From the NCBI RefSeq assembly GCF_014534645.1, contig NZ_JACVQF010000220.1, positions 62,001 to 126,000 on the forward strand: a stretch of DNA of 64,000 nt, written 5' to 3'. Shown here in pieces: positions 8,465 to 18,189 of this stretch (the first letter of the stretch is position 1; every line of letters starts with the position of its first letter). The notes below the pieces were generated by a model. That model had not been told where the DNA came from. It did not search any database and saw only the letters and a program-made list of their open reading frames with translations. The stretch comes from Streptomyces griseicoloratus (GTDB taxonomy: Bacteria; Actinomycetota; Actinomycetes; Streptomycetales; Streptomycetaceae). Both the position numbers and the translations under genes were made by a program.

Positions 8465-9751
8465 GTGGAACCGCAGCCCACCGCCGCCCCGCCCCGCGCC
8501 CCGGGCCCCGACCGGGCCACCGAGGCCATCGAGACCGTCTTCCGCCTGGAGTCGCCCCGCGTCATCGCCGGCGTCGCCCGCATCGTCCGGGACGTCGGCA
8601 TCGCCGAGGAACTCGCGCAGGACGCCCTGGTCGCCGCCCTGGAGCAGTGGCCCCGGGACGGGGTGCCCGACAACCCGGGCGCCTGGCTCATGGCCACCGC
8701 CCGCCACCGTGCCGTCGACCTGATCCGCCGCCGGGACAACTACGCCCGCAAGCTGGCCGAGATCGGCCGGGACCTGTCGGCCGCCGCCCCGCCCGAGGTG
8801 CCGGCCGACCCCGACGACATCGACGACGACCTGCTCCGGCTCGTCTTCACCGCCTGCCACCCGGTGCTGTCCGCCGAGGCCCGCACCGCGCTGACCCTGC
8901 GCCTGCTCGGCGGCCTGACCACGGCCGAGATCGCCCGGGCCTTCCTCGTCCCGGAGCCGACGGTCGCCCAGCGCATCGTCCGCGCCAAGCGGACGCTGGC
9001 GACGAAGAACGTCGCCTTCGAGGTGCCCTACGGCCCGGACCGCGCCGCCCGGCTCGGCTCGGTCCTGGACGTCATCTACCTGATCTTCAACGAGGGGTAC
9101 GCCGCCACCGCCGGCGACGACTGGCTGCGCCCGGCCCTGTGCGAGGACGCCCTGCGGCTGGCCCGCGTGCTGTCCGCCCTGATGCCGAAGGAGCCCGAGG
9201 TGCACGGCCTGACGGCCCTGCTGGAGTTCCAGGCGTCCCGCACCGCCGCCCGCACCGGCCCCGACGGCGAACCCGTCCTGCTGAAGGACCAGAACCGCCG
9301 CCGCTGGAACCGCATGCTCATCACCCGCGGCATCGCCGCACTCGACCGGGCGGACACCACCGCCACCGGCGCTCCGGGCCCGTACGTCCTCCAGGCCGCG
9401 ATCGCCGCCTGCCACGCCCTCGCGCACACCTACGAGGAGACCGACTGGCCGCGCATCGCCGCCCTCTACGCCGTGCTCGCGGCCCGCGCCCCGTCCCCGG
9501 TGGTCGAACTCAACCGCGCGGTCGCCGTGTCGATGGCCGAGGGCCCGGCCCGGGCACTGGACATCGTCGACGCCCTCGCCGCCGAGCCCGCCCTGCGCGA
9601 CTACCACCTGCTGCCGAGCGTCCGGGGCGACCTCCTGCGGCGCCTGGGCCGTACGGGGGAGGCGCGGACGGAGTTCGCACGAGCCGCGTCGCTGACCCGC
9701 AACGAACGGGAACGGGCCCTGCTGACCCGCCGCGCCGAGGAGTGCGGTTAG
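8465..9751 (+). CDS. ECF42-group RNA polymerase sigma factor with C-terminal TPR-like extension
   Basis: At 428 residues this is far longer than ordinary ECF factors. Region 2 (ESPRVIAGVARIVRDVGIAEELAQDALV, then PGAWLMATARHRAVDLIRRR) and region 4 (TLRLLGGLTTAEIARAFLVPEPTVAQRIVRAKR) occupy about the first 190 residues. The remaining roughly 230 residues (from RLGSVLDVIYLIFNEGY onward) form the helical TPR-like extension typical of ECF42, which replaces a separate anti-sigma factor. No anti-sigma gene is adjacent. The GTG at 8465 is the first in-frame start before the conserved region, and its SD is weak. Confidence 0.9.
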   Translation: MEPQPTAAPPRAPGPDRATEAIETVFRLESPRVIAGVARIVRDVGIAEELAQDALVAALEQWPRDGVPDNPGAWLMATARHRAVDLIRRRDNYARKLAEIGRDLSAAAPPEVPADPDDIDDDLLRLVFTACHPVLSAEARTALTLRLLGGLTTAEIARAFLVPEPTVAQRIVRAKRTLATKNVAFEVPYGPDRAARLGSVLDVIYLIFNEGYAATAGDDWLRPALCEDALRLARVLSALMPKEPEVHGLTALLEFQASRTAARTGPDGEPVLLKDQNRRRWNRMLITRGIAALDRADTTATGAPGPYVLQAAIAACHALAHTYEETDWPRIAALYAVLAARAPSPVVELNRAVAVSMAEGPARALDIVDALAAEPALRDYHLLPSVRGDLLRRLGRTGEARTEFARAASLTRNERERALLTRRAEECG

Positions 9752-10917
9752 CCGCGGGCCGGGTGGCCGATCAGCATCGTCGGTGCCCCCGCGACCCGGG
9801 TCAGGAACACGGTCGCCGAGTTCGGCCCCTGGGGCCTGACCTTCCGCCGCAGCTCCTCCGGCTCGACCGCCGAGCCCCGCTTCTTCACGGTCAGCGTGCC
9901 GACCTGACGGTCCCGCAGCAGTGCCTTCAGCCGCTTGACGTTGAAGGGCATCCGGTCGGTGATCTCGTACGCCGTGGCGTACGGCGTCGGCACCAGCTCG
10001 TCCGCGGTGACGTACGCGATCGTCGCGTCGAGCAGCCCGCCGGCGACCCGCTCGGCGACCTCGGCGACCAGGTGGGCGCGGATGACGGCGCCGTCGGGTT
10101 CGTACAGGTACCGGCCCGGGGTGCGGACCTCCGGGTCGGGCAGGCCCCGGGACGCCAGCGTGCGCGGACCCGGCAGCAGCGTGGCCCGCACCGCGCCGGG
10201 CTCGGTGCCGAACCACAGCACCGCCTCCTTCACGTCCCCGCCGTCGGAGATCCACTCGGCCTCGGCGTCCGCGGGCACCGCCTCGTGCGGAATGCCGGGC
10301 GCGACCTTCAGCGCGGCGGCGCGGGACGCCGTACGGGCCGCCTCGACCGCCCAGGACAGCGGCGGTGAGTACGCCTCCGGGTCGAAGATCCGGCCGCGTC
10401 CGCCCCGCCGCGCCGGGTCGACGAACACGGCGTCGTAGCCGCCCGTGTCCACCTCCGTCACGTCGGCCTCGCGCACCTCGATCAGATCGGTGAGCCCGAG
10501 CGCCCCGGCGTTGGCCCGGGCCGCCGCGACGGTCGCCGGGTCCCGGTCCACGGCCAGGACCCGGATCCCGGCGCGGGCGAGAGCGATCGCGTCGCCGCCG
10601 ATCCCGCAGCACAGGTCGGCCACGGAGGTCACGCCCAGCTCCGTCATCCTCCGGGCCCGGTACGCGGCCACGCTCGCCCGCGTCGACTGCTCGACGCCGT
10701 TCGGCGTGAAGAACATCCGCCCGGCGTCCTCCGCCCCGAACTTCGCCGCCGCCCGCTGCCGCAGCCGCGCCTGCCCGAGCGCCGCCGACACCAGTTCGGC
10801 GGGGTGGTCGCGGCGCAGCCGGGTGGCGACGGCCAGCTCCCGGGCGGGATCGGTGTCGCGCACCTCGTCGAGGAGGGCGCGGCCTTCGGGGGTGAGGAGG
10901 GCGGCGAGGTCGTTCAC
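9748..10917 (-). CDS. Class I SAM-dependent methyltransferase, THUMP-like domain protein
   Basis: 389 residues. The central Rossmann fold has the SAM motif VADLCCGIGGDAIALARAG and the acidic VLAVDRD strand end. VFVDPARRGGRGRIFDP resembles the DPAR catalytic region of nucleic-acid methyltransferases. The C-terminal part (MPFNVKRLKALLRDRQVGTLTVKKRG) corresponds to the THUMP-like domain common in actinobacteria. An RNA substrate is likely but not proven. The GTG start at 10917 precedes NDLAALLTPEG. It converges on the sigma gene with a four-base overlap of stops and diverges from the deacetylase pair. Confidence 0.82.
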   Translation of the reverse strand: MNDLAALLTPEGRALLDEVRDTDPARELAVATRLRRDHPAELVSAALGQARLRQRAAAKFGAEDAGRMFFTPNGVEQSTRASVAAYRARRMTELGVTSVADLCCGIGGDAIALARAGIRVLAVDRDPATVAAARANAGALGLTDLIEVREADVTEVDTGGYDAVFVDPARRGGRGRIFDPEAYSPPLSWAVEAARTASRAAALKVAPGIPHEAVPADAEAEWISDGGDVKEAVLWFGTEPGAVRATLLPGPRTLASRGLPDPEVRTPGRYLYEPDGAVIRAHLVAEVAERVAGGLLDATIAYVTADELVPTPYATAYEITDRMPFNVKRLKALLRDRQVGTLTVKKRGSAVEPEELRRKVRPQGPNSATVFLTRVAGAPTMLIGHPARG

Positions 10918-11007
10918 CGGCTCATTGTGGGCCAGTCGGTGGACGGTGTGCCTCCGGCGTGGTGTCGGGCCAGGTCCGGGAGCCGCGGGCTGCGAGGATC
11001 CGACAGC

Positions 11008-11946
11008 ATGCGAGTAGTCGTACAAAACGATAAGAGTCGGTCTTTTCGGGTGAAGCGCTCGGCCATCGGGGTTCGCGGCGCCTTCACCGCCCTCGCCGTG
11101 GCCGCCCTCGTCTCCGGCTGTGCGCAGGAAACCTCCGGAGCCAGGGGCGCCTCCGGCCAGCAGCCCCTCCAGGCACCCCCGGCCCGTGCGCTCGACAGCT
11201 ACGCCTCCGAGCTGCGCGCGGCGTACGAGGCCAGGGTCGCCGCCGCCGAGCGCTGGAACCTGAAGGAGGTCCCCCTGACCCCACCGCCGCCCCCCGCGGA
11301 GAAGCCGGTGATCGCACCGCGCGCGGGCTTCGAGGTGACCGGACAGGAGGAAGAGGACCTGCCGCCGGTCTTCACCACCGTCCCCACCGAGGACAAGGTC
11401 GTCTTCCTCACCATCGACGACGGCGCCGAGAAGGACCCGCAGTTCCTGCGGATGATGAGCGACCTGAAGATCCCGTACACCGCCTTCCTCAGCGACTACC
11501 TGATCAGGGACGACTACGGCTACTTCGGGAGGATGCGGGACCGCGGGGTCACCCTCAACAACCACACCCTCAACCACCCCTACCTGCCCGGACTGTCGTA
11601 CGCGGAACAGAGGCGCGAGATCTGCGGCATGCAGGACGTGATCGAGGAGCGCTACGGCACGCGTCCCGTCCTCTTCCGCCCGCCCTACGGCAACTACAAC
11701 GGGGACACCCTGCGCGCCGCGAAGTCCTGCGGCATCAAGTACGCCCCGATCTGGAACGAGGAGGTCTTCGCCGACCACTGGGACTACCGCGAATCGGACC
11801 GGCGGCTCCGCCCCGGCGACATCGTCCTCACCCACTTCCGGGGCCCGGGCGACTGGGGCGGCACGATGCGCGACATGGTCCGGGAGTTCCTCGACAAGGT
11901 CACCGCCGAGGGATACGCGGTGGCCAGGCTGGAGGACTACCTGTGA
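11008..11946 (+). CDS. Polysaccharide deacetylase lipoprotein (first of a tandem pair)
   Basis: 312 residues. The N-terminal signal ends in the lipobox LVSGC, so the protein should be a lipoprotein on the outer membrane face. A Pro-rich linker leads to a NodB-type CE4 domain. Its motifs are TIDDGAE (catalytic base and metal Asp), NHTLNHP (metal histidines in HTxxH form) and RPPYGNYN. C-terminal RPGDIVLTHF is motif 5. Likely substrates are N-acetyl groups of peptidoglycan or other wall glycans. It overlaps its paralogue by GTGA, and both proteins end in RLEDYL, which points to tandem duplication. Confidence 0.88.
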   Translation: MRVVVQNDKSRSFRVKRSAIGVRGAFTALAVAALVSGCAQETSGARGASGQQPLQAPPARALDSYASELRAAYEARVAAAERWNLKEVPLTPPPPPAEKPVIAPRAGFEVTGQEEEDLPPVFTTVPTEDKVVFLTIDDGAEKDPQFLRMMSDLKIPYTAFLSDYLIRDDYGYFGRMRDRGVTLNNHTLNHPYLPGLSYAEQRREICGMQDVIEERYGTRPVLFRPPYGNYNGDTLRAAKSCGIKYAPIWNEEVFADHWDYRESDRRLRPGDIVLTHFRGPGDWGGTMRDMVREFLDKVTAEGYAVARLEDYL

Positions 11947-12659
11947 GGCGGGGGCGGTGCCGGCCCGCCGGGGCCGCCCTGGCGGCCGTCCTGCTCGCCG
12001 GCTGCGCCCCGTTCGCCGGCCCCGCCGAACGCCCCGGCGAGGCCGCGGCCCACACCCCGCGCCGCCACCCGGCGCAGGGCAACGGGCAGAAGCAGGGCCT
12101 GCCGCCCGTCGTCGACCGCGTCCGCACCGACGACAGGGTCGTCTTCCTCACCTACGACGACGGAGCCGAGCGCGACCCGCGCTTCACCGACCTGGTGCGC
12201 GAACGGCGGCTCCCGGTCACCCTGTTCCTCACCGACACCGTCGCCGGACCGGCGTACGGCCACTTCGCGCGGCTGCGCTCGGTCGGCGCGAGCCTGCAGA
12301 ACCACACCCTCGACCACCCCTCCCTGCGCGGCCTGCCCTACGCCGGCCAGCGCGCCGAGATCTGCGGCCAGCAGAACAAGCTCCGATCCCGCTTCGGCGT
12401 CCGCCCCCGCCTCTTCCGCCCGCCCTACGGCACGTACGACACGACGACCCTGCGCGCCGCCGCCGACTGCGGCGTCACGGCGGTCGTCCTGTGGCGGGCG
12501 GCGCTGGACGCCGACGGCCACCTGACCTTCACCCGGGGCGAACACCGCCTGCTCCCCGGCGACATCGTGTCCGTCGGCGCGCCGGTCCGCACGGAGGCCC
12601 TGCTGCGGAAGATCGAGGAGGAGGGGCTGAGGGTGGGCCGTCTGGAGGACTACCTCTAG
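11943..12659 (+). CDS. Polysaccharide deacetylase lipoprotein (second of a tandem pair)
   Basis: 238 residues, a shorter paralogue of the upstream protein. The signal sequence ends in the lipobox LLAGC. CE4 motifs are intact: TYDDGAE, NHTLDHP and RPPYGTYD. It lacks most of the linker found in the first copy, and motif 5 is altered to LPGDIVSVG in place of THF. This suggests changed activity or specificity. Translation starts at a GTG overlapping the stop of the first gene. A strong hairpin follows about 110 bases downstream. Confidence 0.85.
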   Translation: MRRGRCRPAGAALAAVLLAGCAPFAGPAERPGEAAAHTPRRHPAQGNGQKQGLPPVVDRVRTDDRVVFLTYDDGAERDPRFTDLVRERRLPVTLFLTDTVAGPAYGHFARLRSVGASLQNHTLDHPSLRGLPYAGQRAEICGQQNKLRSRFGVRPRLFRPPYGTYDTTTLRAAADCGVTAVVLWRAALDADGHLTFTRGEHRLLPGDIVSVGAPVRTEALLRKIEEEGLRVGRLEDYL

Positions 12660-12865
12660 CGGTGGTGTCGTCGGCGGCGCCCGTCAATGCCGGTCCGGCA
12701 CTCCCAGCCCGTCTGGGGGTGCCCCCTCTGGGGGAGTTCGAGGACGAGGCCGTCCAGGCCGAAGCGGGGGCCTGGGGGCGGCAGCCCCCAGCGACGCCCA
12801 CACCCACGCGGGGTGCCGGAGAAACCGGCGTTCACCCGAGATCCCCGGCCGACGCGCCGCAGGCA
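12660..12865. repeat. Intergenic repeat-type sequence with hairpin, upstream of groES operators
   Basis: This stretch holds G-run/C-run sequence of a kind I recall recurring between Streptomyces genes (GAGGACGAGGCCGTCCAGGCC followed by a GGGGGC/GCCCCC hairpin). CTGGGGGC-GGCA-GCCCCCAG at 12772-12791 is a perfect 8-base stem with a tetraloop and may terminate the deacetylase transcript. No gene is seen here. Confidence 0.45.
12772..12791 (+). terminator. Hairpin terminator after the deacetylase pair
   Basis: Perfect 8-base stem CTGGGGGC/GCCCCCAG with loop GGCA. It lacks a T run, as is common in Streptomyces. It separates the deacetylase operon from the groES control region. Confidence 0.5.
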
Positions 12866-12892
12866 TTGGCACTCCGCTTGACCGAGTGCTAA
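12866..12892 (+). promoter_or_regulatory. CIRCE operator 1 (HrcA site)
   Basis: TTGGCACTC-N9-GAGTGCTAA, one mismatch from the canonical CIRCE inverted repeat. It overlaps the -35 region of the groES promoter. HrcA bound here would block RNA polymerase until heat or unfolded protein inactivates the repressor. Confidence 0.93.
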
Positions 12893-12907
12893 TCGCGGTC
12901 ATAGTCT
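12878..12907 (+). promoter_or_regulatory. groES-groEL1 promoter
   Basis: -35 TTGACC (12878-12883), 18-base spacer, -10 TAGTCT (12902-12907). It is flanked by two CIRCE repeats: one overlies the -35, the other covers the start-site region. This predicts a groES 5' UTR of roughly 125 bases. Confidence 0.75.
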
Positions 12908-12912
12908 CGGCT

Positions 12913-12939
12913 CTGGCACTCCCCCCTGGAGAGTGCCAA
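12913..12939 (+). promoter_or_regulatory. CIRCE operator 2 (HrcA site)
   Basis: CTGGCACTC-N9-GAGTGCCAA, a second CIRCE-like inverted repeat placed about one turn past the -10. With operator 1 it brackets the promoter, the arrangement of tightly HrcA-controlled groES operons in Streptomyces. Confidence 0.88.
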
Positions 12940-13038
12940 CAACGCGACGGGCAGGTCCGGCACCCGCGACGACGGATCGACCTGGTCGCCACCTCAGACA
13001 GTTAACCCCGTGAGATCTCCGAAGGGGGAGGTCGGATC

Positions 13039-13347
13039 GTGACGACCGCCAGCTCCAAGGTTGCCATCAAGCCGCTCGAGGACCGCATCGTGGTCCAGCC
13101 GCTCGACGCCGAGCAGACCACGGCTTCGGGCCTGGTCATTCCGGACACCGCCAAGGAGAAGCCCCAGGAGGGCGTCGTCCTGGCCGTGGGCCCGGGCCGC
13201 TTCGAGGACGGCAACCGTCTTCCGCTCGACGTCTCCGTCGGCGACGTCGTTCTCTACAGCAAGTACGGCGGCACCGAGGTGAAGTACAACGGCGAGGAGT
13301 ACCTCGTCCTCTCGGCCCGCGACGTGCTCGCGATCATCGAGAAGTAA
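13039..13347 (+). CDS. groES: Co-chaperonin GroES (Cpn10)
   Basis: The 102-residue GroES subunit forms the heptameric lid on GroEL in the cytoplasm. [15 protein letters not shown] at the N-terminus, the mobile-loop segment [22 protein letters not shown] and [24 protein letters not shown] are all standard. The GTG start at 13039 follows the SD AAGGGGGAGG. It is the first gene of a CIRCE-controlled operon with groEL1 120 bases downstream. Confidence 0.97.
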   Translation: MTTASSKVAIKPLEDRIVVQPLDAEQTTASGLVIPDTAKEKPQEGVVLAVGPGRFEDGNRLPLDVSVGDVVLYSKYGGTEVKYNGEEYLVLSARDVLAIIEK

Positions 13348-13404
13348 GTCGACCCGCCTCGACTCCTGCTCAGCAGCTGCGCCCCTGGCCCCCGCGACCC
13401 ATAA

Positions 13405-15093
<1,689 letters not shown>

Positions 15094-15109
15094 GCGCTGC
15101 GCTGAGCCG

Positions 15110-15149
15110 AACGGTGCCCGGTCCCCTGCGGGGGCCGGGCACCGTTTCT
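15110..15149 (+). terminator. Rho-independent terminator of groES-groEL1
   Basis: AACGGTGCCCGG (15110-15121) pairs with CCGGGCACCGTT (15135-15146), and the inner part TCCCC/GGGG extends the stem. A short T-rich tail (TTTCTT) follows. It begins 17 bases after the groEL1 stop. Confidence 0.9.
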
Positions 15150-15195
15150 TGGCGCCGGGTGCGCGTCTGCCCCGTCGGGTCCGGTGCCGGGTGCG

Positions 15196-15243
15196 GCGCC
15201 GCGGGGGCTGGTCGCGCAGTTGCCCGCGCCCCTTCCGGGGCGC
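15196..15243. repeat. Streptomyces intergenic repeat with GCGCCCC hairpin
   Basis: The segment GGCTGGTCGCGCAGTT...GCGCCCC-TTCC-GGGGCGC resembles a family I recall seeing at many gene ends in Streptomyces genomes. The 7-base hairpin at 15226-15243 abuts the stop of the minus-strand SDR gene and may act as its terminator. Confidence 0.55.
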
Positions 15244-15246
15244 GTT

Positions 15247-16020
15247 CTACTGGGGTCCGTACTTCCGCCCCGTCCTCGACGTGATCCCGCCCAGCATCCC
15301 CCGCGGCACCAGCTTCGTCGCCCCCATCAGCGTCTTGTAGCGGGGGTCCGGGACCGACAGGGACTTGCCCCGTGCCAGGTCCTTCAGGGCCGCGGCGACC
15401 AGTTTGTCGGCGTCCAGCCACATCCAGTTCGGGATGTTGTCCGTGCCCATCCCGGCCCGCGCGTGGAACTCGGTGCGGACGAAGCCGGGGCACAGGGCCA
15501 TCAGGCGCACCCCGCTGCCGGCCAGGTCCTTCGCCACGCCCTGCGTGAACTGCACGACCCACGCCTTGGAGGCCCCGTAGGTGCCGCGCGGCACGAACGC
15601 CGCGACCGAGGCCACGTTGACGACGCCCCCGCGGCCCCGCTCCCGCATCGCCTCCGTCGCCGCCGAGGTCAGCCGCAGCACCGCCTCGCAGTGCACCTTC
15701 AGCATCGTCAGCTCGTCGGCCATCGGGACGTCGAGGAAACGTCCCTTGTTGCCGAAGCCGGCGTTGTTGATCAGCAGGTCGACGGGGTCCCTGCGCTCAC
15801 CCAGCCGGGCCGCCACCGCCTCGATGCCGGCGTCCGTCGCGAGATCGGCGGTCAGTACCTCGGCCTCGATGCCGTGCCGGTCGTGCAGCTCGGTCGCCTG
15901 TTCGCGCAGCCGCACGGTGTCGCGGGCCACGAGGACCAGGTCGTGCCCGTCGGCCGCCAGCCGCCGTGCGAACGCGGCGCCGATCCCCGCGGTCGATCCC
16001 GTAATCAATGCCGTTGTCAT
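15247..16020 (-). CDS. SDR-family NAD(P)-dependent oxidoreductase
   Basis: 257-residue classical short-chain dehydrogenase. TGSTAGIGAAFA is the cofactor-binding GxxxGxG motif, LINNAG the structural motif, and VASVAAFVP...YGASK supplies the catalytic Ser, Tyr and Lys. The C-terminal part (NWMWLDADKLVAAALKDLARG) resembles actinobacterial SDRs of lipid or ketone metabolism. The substrate is unknown. It is monocistronic, convergent with groEL1 and followed by the MOSC gene upstream on the same strand. Confidence 0.9.
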   Translation of the reverse strand: MTTALITGSTAGIGAAFARRLAADGHDLVLVARDTVRLREQATELHDRHGIEAEVLTADLATDAGIEAVAARLGERRDPVDLLINNAGFGNKGRFLDVPMADELTMLKVHCEAVLRLTSAATEAMRERGRGGVVNVASVAAFVPRGTYGASKAWVVQFTQGVAKDLAGSGVRLMALCPGFVRTEFHARAGMGTDNIPNWMWLDADKLVAAALKDLARGKSLSVPDPRYKTLMGATKLVPRGMLGGITSRTGRKYGPQ

Positions 16021-16116
16021 GGCGCAAGGTTAGTGACCCGGACCGCATCCGTCCGCTTCGCTCACCGGGTCCCCGGCCCGTGGAGCCTCCGTGGACGCAC
16101 TGTGCGTGAGCTCCCG

Positions 16117-16788
16117 TCAGGCGGTCTGCGCCGCCATGTACTTCCGTGCCGTGGCCAGCGCCTCGGGGTGCAGCGCCTCGCCTGCCGCGAGCAGCCGGGG
16201 CAGCAGCTCACGCTCGGTCGTCACGGCCCGGAACTGCAACGCCACCGTCACCTCGTGAGCGGGCCGGTGCACTATCTCCACCGGGTCGCCCGCACGGATC
16301 TCGCCGGGCTCGATCACCCGCAGGTAGGCGCCCGGCGCACCCTTCCGGGTGAAGCGCCTCACCCACTGGCTCTCACCCAGATGGCCCTGGAAGGTGCGGC
16401 AGGGGATCCGGCCCGAGGTGACCTCCAGCACCAGATCGGGGCCGATCCGCCAGCGCTCGCCGATCCGGGCGCCGGAGACGTCCAGCCCCGCCGTCGTCAG
16501 GTTCTCGCCGAACGAGCCGTTGGGCAGCGGCCGGCCCAGCTCGCGTTCCCAGTCGTCGAGGTCCTCGCGCGCCACCGCGTACACGGCCTGGTCCGTGCCG
16601 CCGTGGTGGCGCGTGTCGCACACCGCGTCCCCGGCCAGCCCGCTCGCGCCGGTCCCCTTCGGACCGGGCGCCGCCACCCGCACCGGCCCGTCGGCCGGGC
16701 GCTTGTCGATGCCGGTCACACCTTCGGGGTGATCCGTGTACGGAACGGTCTTCGGGCGGCCCAGGTTCACTGAGAGAAGCAGCGTCAT
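16117..16788 (-). CDS. MOSC domain-containing protein (YiiM-like)
   Basis: 223 residues. The MOSC (molybdenum-cofactor sulfurase C-terminal) fold is marked by RHHGGTDQAVYAVAREDLDDWE, the NGSFGENLTTAGLDV stretch and the conserved cysteine in SGRIPCRTFQGHLG. The YiiM-type 3-alpha C-terminal region follows. YiiM-like proteins are molybdopterin oxidoreductases that reduce N-hydroxylated compounds. The ATG at 16788 is chosen because the protein begins MTLLLSVNLGRP, as in homologues. It is divergent from a LysR gene 81 bases away, which may regulate it. Confidence 0.85.
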   Translation of the reverse strand: MTLLLSVNLGRPKTVPYTDHPEGVTGIDKRPADGPVRVAAPGPKGTGASGLAGDAVCDTRHHGGTDQAVYAVAREDLDDWERELGRPLPNGSFGENLTTAGLDVSGARIGERWRIGPDLVLEVTSGRIPCRTFQGHLGESQWVRRFTRKGAPGAYLRVIEPGEIRAGDPVEIVHRPAHEVTVALQFRAVTTERELLPRLLAAGEALHPEALATARKYMAAQTA

Positions 16789-16869
16789 GGCGGCACGGTA
16801 GATCACCCGTCACCAAAGCGTCGACGCATTATTCGACGCCGGTTCAAAGGATCGCTTATCCTCGGGCGT

Positions 16870-17775
16870 GTGATCGAGGCTCGTCATCTCCGGGTGCTGC
16901 GCGCCGTGGCCGGCACCGGTTCCTTCTCCGCCGCCGGGCGCGAACTGGGCTGCACGCAGCCCGCCGTCAGCCAGCAGATGAAGGCCCTGGAGGCATCCGT
17001 CGGCACGCCCCTGCTCGTCCGCAGCGGACGCGAGATGCGGCTGACTCAGGCGGGAGAGGCGCTGGTGCGCCACGCCGCCGGGATCCTCGCCGGGCTGACC
17101 GCGGCCGAGGAGGAGGTCGCCGCCATCGCCGGGCTGCGGGCCGGGCGGGTGCGGCTGGTGTCCTTCCCCAGCGGCAGCTCCGCGCTGGTGCCCACCGCGC
17201 TCGCCGCGCTGCGTGCCGCGCACCCCGGCACCCGGGTCTCCCTGGAGGAGGCCGAGCCGCCGAAGTCCGTGGAACTGCTGCGGGAGGGCGACTGCGACGT
17301 GGCGCTGGCCTTCCGCTACGAGGGGGCGGCGGGCGCCGAGGAGTGGGACGACCTCGTCGTACGGCCGCTGCTGACCGACCGCCTGGTGGCACTGGTGCCC
17401 GAGGCCCACCGGCTCGCGCGTACGGGGCCCACGGGTTCCGTCGCCATCGGCGACCTCGCCGGGGAGCCGTGGATCGCGGGCTGCCCGCGCTGCCGCGGTC
17501 AGCTGGTCGAGGTGTGCGAGGGGGCCGGCTTCACACCCCGTATCGATTTCGCGACGGACGACTATCCGGCGGTCGTGGGCCTGGTCGGCGCGGGTCTGGG
17601 GGTCGCCGTGCTGCCCCAGCTCGCGGTCGAGTCCGTGCGGCCGAGGGGCGCCCGTACGGTGGCGCTGGAGCCGGCGGTGCGGCGGGAGATCGTCGCGCTC
17701 ACGCTGCCCGACCTGGCCCAGGTGCCGGCCGTGGCGGCGACGCTGGACGAGCTGGCCCGGGCGGCGTCCCGCTAG
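16870..17775 (+). CDS. LysR-family transcriptional regulator
   Basis: 301 residues. The N-terminal winged HTH (LRVLRAVAGTGSFSAAGRELGCTQPAVSQQMKALE, residues about 6-40) is followed by a LysR substrate-binding domain with PSGSSALVPTALAALR. A late CPRCRGQLVEVCEGAGF segment contains three cysteines within about 12 residues, which could serve as a redox or metal switch. The GTG start at 16870 gives the usual short arm. It is divergent from the MOSC gene. Confidence 0.9.
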   Translation: MIEARHLRVLRAVAGTGSFSAAGRELGCTQPAVSQQMKALEASVGTPLLVRSGREMRLTQAGEALVRHAAGILAGLTAAEEEVAAIAGLRAGRVRLVSFPSGSSALVPTALAALRAAHPGTRVSLEEAEPPKSVELLREGDCDVALAFRYEGAAGAEEWDDLVVRPLLTDRLVALVPEAHRLARTGPTGSVAIGDLAGEPWIAGCPRCRGQLVEVCEGAGFTPRIDFATDDYPAVVGLVGAGLGVAVLPQLAVESVRPRGARTVALEPAVRREIVALTLPDLAQVPAVAATLDELARAASR

Positions 17776-17778
17776 CCG

Positions 17779-17800
17779 CCGGCGCCGCGAGGGGCGCCGG
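17779..17800. terminator. Bidirectional hairpin between lysR and whiD
   Basis: CCGGCGCC (17779-17786) and GGCGCCGG (17793-17800) form a perfect 8-base stem three bases after the LysR stop. It lies about 60 bases from the end of the converging whiD gene. Confidence 0.6.
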
Positions 17801-17859
17801 GCATATGCGTACGCGCGCTTGGAGAAACGTTCCTTCAGTTAACTGGTCCGCTGCGTCCT

Positions 17860-18189
17860 TCAGTGGTGCGGGGCCGTGTCCCCGCCGGTCGCCGATGCCG
17901 ACACCAGGCGGTTGCGCGCCCGTCCCATCAGCTCCTCGCGTTCGTCCTCGGTCAGCCCGCCCCATACGCCGTACGGCTCGCGCACGGCCAGCGCGTGGGC
18001 CGCGCACTCGGCGCGGACCGGGCACCTCATGCAGACCTCCTTGGCCGAGTTCTCGCGAGCGCTCCGGGCCGCACCGCGCTCGCCCTCCGGATGGAAGAAG
18101 AGCGAGCTGTCCACCCCGCGGCACGCAGCCAGGAGCTGCCAGTCCCACAAGTCCGCGTTCGGTCCGGGAAGGCGGGAGAAATCTGCCAT
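17860..18189 (-). CDS. whiD: Sporulation regulator WhiD (WhiB-like [4Fe-4S] protein)
   Basis: 109-residue Wbl protein required for late spore maturation in S. coelicolor. The four cluster ligands are Cys23, Cys53, Cys56 and Cys62 (C-X29-C-X2-C-X5-C). The GVWGG turn follows at residues 74-78, then a basic C-terminal DNA-contacting segment (EREELMGRARNR). Wbl proteins act with the primary sigma factor. The position back-to-back with bldM is the known whiD locus, and M. tuberculosis has whiB3 in the equivalent place. Its 5' region contains an inverted repeat. Confidence 0.95.
   Translation of the reverse strand: MADFSRLPGPNADLWDWQLLAACRGVDSSLFFHPEGERGAARSARENSAKEVCMRCPVRAECAAHALAVREPYGVWGGLTEDEREELMGRARNRLVSASATGGDTAPHH

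Noticed and set aside
12690-12791. Suspected mobile element remnant before groES
   Set aside because: G/C-run intergenic repeats of this type are common in Streptomyces; no inverted terminal repeats or transposase remnants are present.
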